From assembly GCA_009746045.1 (NCBI GenBank), contig RPFO01000034.1, forward strand, positions 3,146,181-3,210,180: a stretch of DNA of 64,000 bases, given 5' to 3'. The translations under genes and the position numbers were made by a program. The notes under the pieces are model-generated. The model searched no databases. It was given only the letters and a program-made list of their open reading frames with translations, and was not told the DNA's origin. Of the stretch, positions 28,501 to 64,000 are shown one piece after another. Every line of letters starts with the position of its first letter. Positions within the stretch are counted from its first letter, which is position 1. The stretch is from Mesostigma viride. Lineage: Eukaryota > Streptophyta > Mesostigmatophyceae > Mesostigmatales > Mesostigmataceae.

Positions 28501-31500
28501 GGGAGGGGAGGGGAGGGGAGGGGAGGGGAGGGAGGGAGGGGAGGGGAGGGGAGGGGAGGGGAGGGGAGGGAGGGAGGGGAGGGGAGGGGAGGGGAGGGGA
28601 GGGGAGGGGAGGGGAGGGAGGGAGGGGAGGGGAGGGGAGGGAGGGAGGGGAGGGAGGGAGGGGAGGGGAGGGGAGGGAGGGAGGGGAGGGGAGGGGAGGG
28701 GAGGGAGGGAGGGAGGGAGGGGAGGGAGGGGAGGGGAGGGGAGGGAGGGGGGAGGGAGGGGAGGGGAGGGAGGGGAGGGAGGGGAGGGGAGGGAGGGGAG
28801 GGGAGGGGAGGGAGGGGAGGGGAGGGGAGGGAGGGGAGGGAGGGGAGGAGGGGAGGGGAGGGGAGGGGAGGGAGGGGAGGGGAGGGGAGGGGAGGGAGGG
28901 GAGGGGAGGGGAGGGGAGGGAGGGAGGGAGGGGAGGGGAGGGAGGGAGGGGAGGGGAGGGGAGGGAGGGGGAGGGAGGGGAGGGGAGGGAGGGAGGGGAG
29001 GGAGGGGAGGGGAGGGGAGGGGAGGGGAGGGAGGGAGGGGAGGGGAGGGGAGGGAGGGGAGGGGAGGGAGGGGAGGGAGGGGAGGGGAGGGAGGGGAGGG
29101 GAGGGGAGGGGAGGGGAGGGGAGGGGAGGGAGGGAGGGAGGGAGGGAGGGGAGGGAGGGGAGGGGAGGAGGGGAGGGGAGGGGAGGGGAGGGGAGAACAA
29201 GAGTTGGGGTCGTGTAGGCAATCTGTGGAGGTTGAGGCAGTTGACTATCAATAAAAACAAGTATATGAGGTCTATTTTGCTAGTAAAGCATGGATGGGTA
29301 TGACGTATCTGGCAATACCTTGTCAGGGGAGTAAACAGACAGGTTGATCCTCTTTGGCTGGCTGTCGTCCTTGGCGTACAACAGCGCCTGGAACGAGTTG
29401 TCGATGGGCTCCGCCAGCACCAGATGCTCCGCGCGCATGCCGTGGAGGGCTGGTGGGGGGCAGCGTGGAGAAAGTTAATACACCATGAGAGTGGGGGGAG
29501 CACTAACTGGCTGGGTTAAATCGACTTCAGAGGTGCTGAATTTCATTATTATGACCTGATCTGGAGCTATTCTGCCTACCTGGGTGAGGAGAAAAACCAT
29601 GTAGCAACAATCCACATATTTGTGTCCTATTACTGGCGTCAAGAGGAGCAGGGAAAGGGTGAACCTTGTGATATCGACACTAATCTTTGAATAATATCGC
29701 CAGGAAAGAGTGGAGTTGGTGGACAGCCCTTCAAATAGGATGCTGGCCAGGAACCTTGTCGGGGGGGAGAGAATTCTGAGACCCCATGCCACAAAAAACA
29801 GGTGTCACATGCACGATACATCCCTGTTCACATGAAAATCTTGTATACTTGTACTGATATGAGCGGACAAGTTGGGGTTGCAGTTCCAGTAGCACTCCAA
29901 GCATCGGCAAAACACAAGTCCACTCACTACCATAGAGGTACCACTTACTTCTGGTTTCTATACTATAGAGACCACTTACTACCATAGAGGTACCACTTAC
30001 TACTGGTTCCTATACTATAGAGACCACTTACTACTATAGCGGGACCACTGACTACTGGTTTCTATACTATAGAGACCACTCACCATAGAGGTACCACTTA
30101 CTACTGGTTTCTATACTATAGAGAGCACTCACTACCATAGAGGTACCACTTACTACTGGTTCCTATAATATAGAGACCACTTACTACTATAGCGGTACCA
30201 CTGACTACTGGTTCCTATAATATAGAGACCACTTGCTACTATAGCGGTACCACTGACTACTGGTTTCTATACTATAGAGACCACTGTCTACCATAGAGGT
30301 ACCACTTACTACTGGTTCCTATACTACAGAGACCACTTACTACTATACATGCCATATTACTACTCTACTCTACTCTACTCTACTCTACTCTACTCTACTC
30401 TACTCTACTCTACTCTACTCTACTCTACTCTACTCTACTCTACTCTACTCTACTCTACTCTACTCTACTCTACTCTACTCTACTCTACTCTACTCTACTC
30501 TACTCTACTCTACTCTACTCTACTCTACTCTACTCTACTCTACTCTACTCTACTCTACTCTACTCTACTCTACTCTACTCTACTCTACTCTACTCTACTC
30601 TACTCTACTCTACTCTACTCTACTCTACTCTACTCTACTCTACTCTACTCTACTCTACTCTACTCTACTCTACTCTACTCTACTCTACTCTACTCTACTC
30701 TACTCTACTCTACTCTACTCTACTCTACTCTACTCTACTCTACTCTACTCTACTCTACTCTACTCTACTCTACTCTACTCTACTCTACTCTACTCTACTC
30801 TACTCTACTCTACTCTACTCTACTCTACTCTACTCTACTCTACTCTACTCTACTCTACTCTACTCTACTCTACTCTACTCTACTCTACTCTACTCTACTC
30901 TACTCTACTCTACTCTACTCTACTCTACTCTACTCTACTCTACTCTACTCTACTCTACTCTACTCTACTCTACTCTACTCTACTCTACTCTACTCTACTC
31001 TACTCTACTCTACTCTACTCTACTCTACTCTACTCTACTCTACTCTACTCTACTCTACTCTACTCTACTCTACTCTACTCTACTCTACTCTACTCTACTC
31101 TACTCTACTCTACTCTACTCTACTCTACTCTACTCTACTCTACTCTACTCTACTCTACTCTACTCTACTCTACTCTACTCTACTCTACTCTACTCTACTC
31201 TACTCTACTCTACTCTACTCTACTCTACTCTACTCTACTCTACTCTACTCTACTCTACTCTACTCTACTCTACTCTACTCTACTCTACTCTACTCTACTA
31301 TACTATGCCATGCTATACTATACTATACTATACTGTGCCATTAGGCACAGTGCAATTCAAAGTAGCGACAAAATCAACACAGTATGTACCAAAATTCTTC
31401 CACGCCTGACTGAGGCCAAGGGTGTCCTCATGGGAATAAATCATTTGCCAACCTAATCAAACAACACGCATGAGAGAGCAATTCTGATGACAACTCTCGC

Positions 31501-32814
31501 AGGTGAAAAATAGTTTTGTAACGCCTCTATCAATAAAAAGAGCAGGCAAAGGATGTCAGCAGCGCATGTGCACACATACAAAATTCAGCGGCAAGCATGA
31601 AATAGCAAGGAATGGCCTGGCTGTGTTACTGAACTGAATTTGATTTTCTTCCCCAGGCAAGTTCCCTGGGGTGTCACTTACAAAGAAATTCTGGTTTGAT
31701 GGTGCCTTCCGGCTGGGTTGGATGCTGAATCTTTATGCGCTGCATTGGCGCCTCGACTGCAAACCATACGAATAAGGGGGCGGCAGGTGGGGGTGTGGTG
31801 GGGGGTTAGGGGTGGAGGATTCGGGGTGGGGGCGGAGGGGGAGTATAAGTGAGACAAATACAAAAAATTGAATCACACTTGGTCACAAGCTTTTTACCCC
31901 ACAGGTCAGAAGGTCAATGTAAGCGTACATGGTGGGCTGTAAGTCTACTTTTATAAACGGCAAACTCCTCAGGCACACTCCTTGATAACTAGAGCTGGTG
32001 AGCTGCAGTTTCAACATGCCAACGTGGCACTGCCTGCATTTTTGCAACCTGCTGGTGCGCTGGTAAAGATGTTGTGCAATCGGCCCCCTTCCCTCCCCCC
32101 TTTTTCTCTCCAGCCCCGTACTCCTCGCCTTTAAACCCTCAACCCACTCCAACCCCCACCCATGCCTACTCACTTCATGAGCCCGCCAGGCTTTACCATG
32201 CGCTGATGTGCTGTTCTTGGCCACAAGTCAACACCATGGTGGCGTGATGCTGAGGGAGGCAGGTAAACTTATGGATGCGGGGCCAACACCCAGCTCAATA
32301 GCGACAGTTAAACCAGTGAGGAAGAGTGATGAGCACAACAGTGGCTCTAAATGCTTGGGAGCACCTACCTTGGGAAAAGTTTTTACCTTGGGAGTGGCAG
32401 TAAACATGAAAAAATGACAACTGGTAAAATGACAACCTGCCACCCACAAGGACTTTTCTTTTAGGTATCGGTCTTGTCGCAATGATGGTCAAAGCCATCG
32501 CATAATATCAGCGCCACGTACGCAGCCTGAGTGCCTGACGTACTTCGGCATGTGACCTGCTTACCTTCGTCAAACAGAGCGTAGAGCTCCCTTGGTTTGC
32601 TGCGGCCTGGCTGCCATGCAGTCCCATCGGCACAGATAATTCGACATGTTTCTTGTTGCCCGCGCAGCCGGGCAGGAAATCCAGGCAGTTGCGTAATCTG
32701 AGCTTTGACATCTTGGGTAAGGTCGAGCAGTGTTTCGGGGAACAACAAATCTTTTACTTGACCATCGTCTCGATATCGTAATGTGACGTTCACAGGCTCA
32801 TAAGAAGCCTCCAT
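3935..32814 (-). CDS. SMCHD1-like: Gene A: SMCHD1/GMI1-like GHKL ATPase with SMC hinge (23 exons)
   Basis: Exons in transcript order: 32814-32565, 31756-31682, 29449-29319, 28156-28018, 27320-27097, 25665-25382, 24904-24499, 23661-23540, 22218-21972, 20862-20444, 20132-19925, 19033-18766, 17393-16953, 16581-15454, 14808-13673, 12698-12570, 11585-11318, 11024-10922, 9565-9181, 8271-7922, 6599-6424, 4922-4577, 4292-3935. They sum to 7593 nt (2530 aa plus stop), with every GT-AG junction in phase. Residues 1-83 are ubiquitin-like. The ATPase has N-box E122/N126, D168-NGVG and GTGSK at 241-245. Beta-rich Ig-like segments fill the middle, a coiled coil precedes the SMC hinge (about 2238-2411), and a C-terminal coiled coil follows. 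In order and motifs this matches SMCHD1 (human about 2005 aa) and plant GMI1, nuclear proteins of chromatin silencing and repair. The start is the first in-frame ATG before the ubiquitin-like strand. MORC is a poorer fit because it lacks this hinge. Function is inferred from family only. Confidence 0.87.
4577..4922 (-). CDS. Gene A exon 22: SMC hinge, second half
   Basis: Encodes [24 protein letters not shown] and PCFGAPS. These align with GDTIILDNLDAANHY, LLTRDGDRI and VFGAPVP of the SMCHD1 hinge, the strongest family marker in the window. Length 346 nt, equal to B exon 22. Confidence 0.93.
4923..6423. other. Gene A intron 21, mostly unique sequence
   Basis: Between the two hinge exons. It holds the 58-bp minisatellite described separately. 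The rest has no supported gene or RNA. Confidence 0.6.
5559..5848. repeat. 58-bp minisatellite, five copies
   Basis: Five head-to-tail units of 58 bp, each starting TGCATGGGAAGCTTGATATT. The units are almost identical; the first and last carry a few changes. Sits in intron 21 of gene A. Confidence 0.95.
6424..6599 (-). CDS. Gene A exon 21: SMC hinge, first half
   Basis: Encodes [19 protein letters not shown] and VCVIDEAW, matching the CVVTLTTDAARRI strand-helix start of the SMCHD1 hinge. It ends in phase 1 so that the next exon opens with a Gly codon. Confidence 0.87.
6952..7780. repeat. Composite microsatellite: GGGA, GGTA, GGTG and AGAGAGTG arrays
   Basis: Successive arrays abut one another: GGGA (about 6952-7189), GGTA (7190-7292), a mixed GGGC/GGCA bridge, GGTG (about 7350-7535), and an 8-bp AGAGAGTG array (about 7540-7760). 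They fill over half of gene A intron 20. Long open frames across it are artefacts of repeat periodicity. Confidence 0.97.
7922..8271 (-). CDS. Gene A exon 20: coiled coil before the hinge
   Basis: Glu/Gln/Arg/Ala-rich helix with [19 protein letters not shown], ending in [18 protein letters not shown] and GDAKLLS. Length 350 nt, identical to B. I chose the acceptor that aligns with B exon 20. Confidence 0.87.
8272..9180. other. Gene A intron 19, no feature seen
   Basis: About 0.9 kb of mixed sequence between the last beta-segment exon and the coiled-coil exon. A short degenerate repeat around ATGTAAGTATTC (8540-8620) is present; nothing else is supported. Confidence 0.5.
9181..9565 (-). CDS. 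Gene A exon 19: last beta segment and start of coiled coil
   Basis: Encodes [31 protein letters not shown] and [13 protein letters not shown], then a charged helical tail. It marks the transition from Ig-like segments to the coiled coil before the hinge. Confidence 0.88.
9719..10310. repeat. 41-bp minisatellite, about 14 copies
   Basis: Tandem 41-bp units, each containing CTCATCGGCTATCCATTG and GTCCATGCAG. It lies in gene A intron 18. Because 41 is not a multiple of 3 and the unit lacks stops in some registers, it yields spurious long open frames on the plus strand. Confidence 0.96.
10922..11024 (-). CDS. Gene A exon 18
   Basis: A 103-nt exon with [20 protein letters not shown] and a final CTDR. 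Length equals B exon 18 exactly. I recognised it only by comparison with B. Confidence 0.86.
11318..11585 (-). CDS. Gene A exon 17: Ig-like beta segment
   Basis: Contains [40 protein letters not shown] and ends VRPG. It pairs with B exon 17 in phase and motif order. Confidence 0.88.
11586..12569. other. Gene A intron 16, no feature seen
   Basis: About 1 kb with no tandem array and no supported gene. Confidence 0.5.
12570..12698 (-). CDS. Gene A exon 16
   Basis: A 129-nt exon encoding [16 protein letters not shown] and [11 protein letters not shown], phase 0 at both ends. It pairs with the 123-nt exon 16 of B. Confidence 0.85.
12983..13038. repeat. (CAA)n trinucleotide array
   Basis: About 18 perfect CAA units in gene A intron 15. 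Confidence 0.95.
13673..14808 (-). CDS. Gene A exon 15: large segment with acidic linker
   Basis: Contains [29 protein letters not shown], an acidic run (DVDDEEEEA), [16 protein letters not shown] and [13 protein letters not shown]. Nucleotides 14515-14606 match B at 90 of 92 positions. The donor is GTATGT, phase 0. Confidence 0.9.
15318..15415. repeat. TTTTCCCTCTCCC-type polypyrimidine repeat
   Basis: Degenerate short units of CCCTCTCC(T/C)TTT in gene A intron 14, about 40 nt downstream (in gene A's sense) of the exon 14 donor. The plus strand is pyrimidine here, so the gene A transcript carries the purine strand, opposite to most other tracts in this gene. Confidence 0.9.
15454..16581 (-). 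CDS. Gene A exon 14: large Ig-like segment
   Basis: A 1128-nt exon. It contains [50 protein letters not shown] and [15 protein letters not shown]. Nucleotides 16449-16516 match B exon 14 at 67 of 68 positions, far above the surrounding level. The donor is GTGAGT and the exon ends in phase 1. Confidence 0.9.
16953..17393 (-). CDS. Gene A exon 13: Ig-like beta segment
   Basis: Opens with VGPPKAF and contains [19 protein letters not shown] and [14 protein letters not shown], ending RQRLLLFPG. The tail resembles the repeated ILKIRLLPG endings of Ig-like units in SMCHD1. Confidence 0.88.
17394..18765. other. Gene A intron 12, no feature seen
   Basis: About 1.4 kb of unique-looking sequence with only short chance reading frames. 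I see no repeat array, transposon end or RNA gene. Confidence 0.5.
18766..19033 (-). CDS. Gene A exon 12: Ig-like beta segment
   Basis: Contains [18 protein letters not shown] and [17 protein letters not shown]. The alternating hydrophobic pattern suggests an Ig-like fold of the central SMCHD1 region. B has the same motifs. Confidence 0.86.
19925..20132 (-). CDS. Gene A exon 11
   Basis: Contains [16 protein letters not shown] and VCHEPLVEQ, aligning with the EMARLPDRLSVTWPE stretch of SMCHD1. Phase 0 at the donor (GTATGT). Confidence 0.85.
20444..20862 (-). CDS. Gene A exon 10: BAH-like/beta segment with Gly-rich insert
   Basis: Contains LEGDLF and [11 protein letters not shown], then a low-complexity Gly/Arg/Ala insert, then [19 protein letters not shown]. 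The insert differs strongly from that of B, while the flanks are conserved. It aligns by position with the SMCHD1 segment after its WLKDCH motif. The BAH label is a guess. Confidence 0.85.
20863..21971. other. Gene A intron 9, no feature seen
   Basis: About 1.1 kb without array or gene. It is the counterpart of the gene B intron that received the MULE; no trace of that element is visible here. Confidence 0.5.
21972..22218 (-). CDS. Gene A exon 9: transducer C-terminal part
   Basis: Contains [19 protein letters not shown] and ends with [15 protein letters not shown]. The end aligns with the WLKDCHEKYDK motif of SMCHD1 and with gene B. Confidence 0.88.
22421..22860. repeat. (GA)n and (GGGA)n purine tract
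   Basis: A GA dinucleotide array (about 22421-22498), an 11-G run, a GGGA array to about 22706, then degenerate GA-rich sequence. It lies in gene A intron 8 and is pyrimidine on the gene's sense strand. Confidence 0.97.
23540..23661 (-). CDS. Gene A exon 8: [10 protein letters not shown] segment
   Basis: Encodes VRLWYLP and [17 protein letters not shown]. This corresponds to the FWNGRLIPY region of SMCHD1, part of the transducer domain after the ATPase. Confidence 0.88.
24499..24904 (-). CDS. Gene A exon 7: transducer-like segment with acidic linker
   Basis: Begins with [14 protein letters not shown] and GGPVEL, then runs through a long Asp/Glu/Lys-rich linker, then LLHKWAAKR and YGEQIK. 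The frame is open throughout, which shows that the frame break in B exon 7 is not ancestral. Confidence 0.88.
25382..25665 (-). CDS. Gene A exon 6: end of the ATPase core
   Basis: Contains [21 protein letters not shown] and [12 protein letters not shown], the last matching the FTAVVITG strand of SMCHD1. It ends in phase 2 inside an Arg codon. The exon is 27 nt shorter than B exon 6. Confidence 0.88.
25805..26176. repeat. 8-bp CCACCCAG satellite with a variant block
   Basis: About 46 units of GCCACCCA. A central block (about 25965-26090) uses the variant GCCGCCCA, bracketed by two GCCGGACA units. This higher-order pattern suggests a segmental copy within the array. In gene A intron 5. Confidence 0.96.
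26177..27096. other. Rest of gene A intron 5, no feature seen
   Basis: About 0.9 kb beyond the 8-bp satellite up to exon 5. No gene or RNA is supported. Confidence 0.45.
27097..27320 (-). CDS. Gene A exon 5: GHKL G2 box
   Basis: Encodes [20 protein letters not shown]. The GTGSK stretch corresponds to the GVGGK ATP-lid G2 box of SMCHD1. Length is 224 nt, identical to B exon 5. The donor is GTGGGC. Confidence 0.9.
28018..28156 (-). CDS. Gene A exon 4: GHKL G1 box
   Basis: Encodes [10 protein letters not shown], the DxGxG G1 box that contacts adenine in GHKL ATPases, followed by [11 protein letters not shown]. It is 139 nt long, as in B. By hand count it is about 70% identical to B exon 4. Confidence 0.92.
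28177..28343. repeat. 56-bp minisatellite, three copies
   Basis: Three 56-bp units, each starting GGTACGAGTAGGGAAGGGCA and ending near ATCTGCAG. It begins about 20 nt from the acceptor of gene A exon 4, so its first unit overlaps the exon's polypyrimidine and branch region. Confidence 0.95.
28411..29195. repeat. GGGGA/GGGA purine tract, about 0.8 kb
   Basis: A nearly pure run of (GGGGA) and (GGGA) units in gene A intron 3, between the two key ATPase exons. The plus strand has dense G-runs with G-quadruplex potential. The gene A transcript carries the C-rich strand. Confidence 0.97.
29319..29449 (-). CDS. Gene A exon 3: GHKL N-box
   Basis: Encodes [20 protein letters not shown], matching the AELIDNS N-box of SMCHD1. 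The Glu is the predicted general base and the Asn coordinates Mg-ATP. The exon is 131 nt, the same as B exon 3, and the first 112 nt differ from B at only one position. It uses a normal GT donor, unlike B. Confidence 0.92.
29930..30348. repeat. About 52-bp minisatellite, eight degenerate copies
   Basis: Units alternate between CCATAGAGGTACCACTTACT and CTATAGCGGTACCACTGACT variants followed by TACTGGTTTCTATACTATAG. Period is mostly 52 bp, with a 49-bp step. It directly abuts the TACTC array in gene A intron 2. Confidence 0.92.
30361..31295. repeat. (TACTC)187 perfect pentanucleotide array
   Basis: 935 bp made of 187 uninterrupted TACTC units, with degenerate TACTA units after it. It lies in gene A intron 2. 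The pentamer has no stop codon in one plus-strand register, giving a spurious 331-residue frame. Confidence 0.99.
31682..31756 (-). CDS. Gene A exon 2: linker before the ATPase
   Basis: A 75-nt exon with a GTTTGCAG acceptor and GTAAGT donor, phase 1 at both ends. It encodes a linker containing QRIKIQHPT and KPEFL. The same pattern (KRTKILHPT and APEFL) occurs in gene B exon 2, which supports both calls. Confidence 0.75.
32565..32814 (-). CDS. Gene A exon 1: ubiquitin-like N-terminal segment
   Basis: ATG at 32814 opens [19 protein letters not shown] short beta-hairpin, helix and beta pattern follows, ending in ELYALFDEG, resembling the N-terminal ubiquitin-like domain of SMCHD1. The donor is GTAAGC and the exon ends in phase 1. 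Gene B has no counterpart to this exon that I can find. Confidence 0.7.
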
Positions 32815-33120
32815 CTTCAATTTTTATCTCCCAGTTTTAGAACGGCCCTTTATTTGCTGCCCGTTGTTGCCAATGTCGATGCGGTTTCACGTTAAAAGGT
32901 GAATGTCGTGTGATGGCATTGTGTGCTAGGTGTTCAGCTTACGTATAGTCAGCTATATACTGTCGAAGTAGGCTACCCATTAACAGTAGATGCATACTTT
33001 ATCTGCACGCATTCATGAGGTTAGCGTTGAGTTAGGCAAGAGCCTCCATCGCGCTGTGGTAGCCTAATGAAAGCAGCTTTCAGTCCCGCATCCTCATGAC
33101 GCGGTTTGGTTCCGCGCCTC

Positions 33121-33283
33121 CGCGGCATTTTTTTTTTTCGGGTAAATGGGTATATTTATTATCCAATTATGGACCAGAGAGGTGAAATGGGAAATGAGTA
33201 TCAGCGAATCCTGAATGAAGGTGGTCACACACCTCCGTCCGCGGCATTTTTCCGGGTAAATGGGTATTTTTTATTAACCAATG
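33121..33283. repeat. Duplicated GCGGCATTTTT-CGGGTAAATGGGTAT motif
   Basis: GCGGCATT, a T-run, then CGGGTAAATGGGTAT and CCAAT occur twice in the same orientation, about 118 bp apart. A third partial copy (CCTCCGCGGCATTCTTG) is near 33324. Both full copies carry CCAAT-like text, so they could be promoter elements or a small repeat relic. Confidence 0.75.
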
Positions 33284-33357
33284 GGAAGATCGTTAGGGAA
33301 AGGGATACCAAGTAGCGACTAGCCTCCGCGGCATTCTTGTATGCATCGTTCATATCT

Positions 33358-34116
33358 TTACCGGGCACGATGTCGCGCAGTCGCGGGTACTACTCGCTCT
33401 CCAGTCCTCCGGTAGTAGAATTCAACCCGGGTCACTACACCCGGGTCACAAGTAATCGTGCGGTACTGTTCTGCTGCCCACCTACCGTAGTTTAGTTGGG
33501 TGGCCGTTGAGGTGGCCGTTGGGGAAAATGATAATAGGCGCATGATGAGGTCATTCCCGGGTCATTCAATAATGTCCCCTAGCGAATATCGACCCTCGTG
33601 ATTAACTTACTGGATGAGTACAAGAACCCGATATCATTAGTGCGAAATTCGTTCAGTCTCTAAAGGTATAAGTCGCCGGCCATGGCAAGGCGTAGCCGTT
33701 CCTCAAACGACGCCATATCTAAGTCGATGGTCATATTCGTCATGTTGGCCAAGAAGGCCGAAACGGGGCAGACAGAAAACCCCACGTACGACGCGCATTG
33801 TCAGCGGAAGCATTCTTGCAACGTTACGATGTAAGACCCCCGACAGAGCATGCAGAAGGTTGTTTTAGACAAGAAGGCACCTCGGCTGTGACCCACTTTT
33901 GTATAATTATGGTTGGAAAACACTTCTACTCCGTTAATGCGAACGACCACGCATGTTGCGCCCCGTATAGCTCTCGATGGCCATCTGCATTCCGGCAATT
34001 GCGCATGCGCCCTGCAGGCCTTGGGTGCAGGCCCCGGCCGTTGCCACTCTCGGCTGCGCAACTTCTGTAGTAACCAGCATATCGGCGAACCGCTTCACAA
34101 AATTGCTCATTTCCAA
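33358..34116 (-). pseudogene. Unrecognised gene-like debris on the minus strand
   Basis: Three minus-strand frames read like protein in succession: one from 34116 (MSNFVKRFADMLVTTEVAQP, a helical Ala/Gly-rich stretch), one near 33950-33850 (VVVRINGVEVFSNHNYTKVG), and ones near 33750-33660 and 33543-33358 (MASFEERLRLAMAGDLYL; RVEFYYRRTGERVV). Frames are broken by stops and I see no clear splice sites joining them. I do not recognise a family. It may be a decayed insertion, upstream untranslated sequence of gene A, or chance. Confidence 0.25.
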
Positions 34117-34271
34117 ACCACCTCATCTTATCTGCCTGTTGATACTTAAGCTCCTTTAGATGACGTTACAGAATTACAGGCGCGACTCTGACAACTGAAG
34201 GCGTGCAACGCACGACTGCATCATAATTAGCACGTGTCACTCGGCTTTTCTCGGCTCAGATAGACGAAGCA

Positions 34272-63937
<29,666 letters not shown>

Positions 63938-64000
63938 TCAACCAGGAACTCCTGTCCAAGCCCTAAACTTCCTGTCACCCTGTAGACGTGCAAGGATACG

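Larger units (their letters stand above)
32815..34271. promoter_or_regulatory. Divergent intergenic region shared by genes A and B
   Basis: The two translation starts face away from each other across 1457 bp, so both 5' UTRs and promoters must lie here. It holds a duplicated motif (33121-33171 and 33239-33283), two CCCGGGTCAC words near 33427-33450, and gene-like debris at 33358-34116. I see no convincing TATA box for either gene. Promoter role is inferred from position only. Confidence 0.6.

Noticed and set aside
30349-31344. Long plus-strand reading frame of 331 residues
   Set aside because: It is the translation of the TACTC pentamer array and lacks any non-repeat protein content.
31390-31405. 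Possible 16-nt micro-exon (AG and GT flanks) in gene A intron 2
   Set aside because: Including it would shift the frame; skipping it joins exons 2 and 3 in phase exactly as in gene B.

Overview
The window is nuclear DNA from a eukaryote whose genes are cut by many spliceosomal introns. Exons are GC-rich. Introns and flanks are unusually loaded with perfect microsatellites and minisatellites. The green lineage (an alga or early-branching plant) is my best guess, because a plant-style Mutator-like element (MULE) is present and the main gene family, SMCHD1/GMI1, is known from plants and animals. I cannot name the species.

The window is built around two very large divergent paralogs arranged head to head. 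Gene A lies on the minus strand (32814 down to 3935) and gene B on the plus strand (34272 to 63937), separated by about 1.46 kb. I assembled both by matching exons between copies and checking splice sites and reading phase at every junction. Each has 23 exons. The 21 exons from number 3 onward, and the small exon 2, correspond one to one, with the same intron phases. Six exon pairs have identical lengths. Gene A would encode about 2530 aa. Gene B would encode about 2890 aa if a one-base frameshift in exon 7 is an assembly error or is bypassed; as written it stops after about 812 aa.

Both proteins have the layout of SMCHD1 (GMI1 in plants): a GHKL-type ATPase near the N terminus (N-box Glu, DNGVG box, GTGSK box), a long run of beta-rich Ig-like segments, a coiled coil, a split SMC hinge ending in an FGAP motif, and a C-terminal coiled coil. 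This family acts in chromatin silencing and DNA repair. The copies differ at the N terminus: A begins with a ubiquitin-like segment as in SMCHD1, while B begins with a 428-residue module carrying two SAP-like motifs and a basic nuclear-localisation-type run.

Layout: 1-2502 (ATTC)n array; 2503-3934 no gene; 3935-32814 gene A with tandem-repeat-stuffed introns, including a 187-copy TACTC array and a 0.8 kb G-rich purine tract; 32815-34271 shared divergent promoter region with a duplicated motif and gene-like debris; 34272-63937 gene B. Intron 9 of B holds a nearly intact MULE (45152-47576) with 454-bp terminal inverted repeats and a candidate 9-bp target-site duplication. Intron 18 of B holds a second inverted-repeat pair, possibly a small non-autonomous element or two opposed SINEs. 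No tRNA, rRNA, CRISPR or bacterial-type operon was found.
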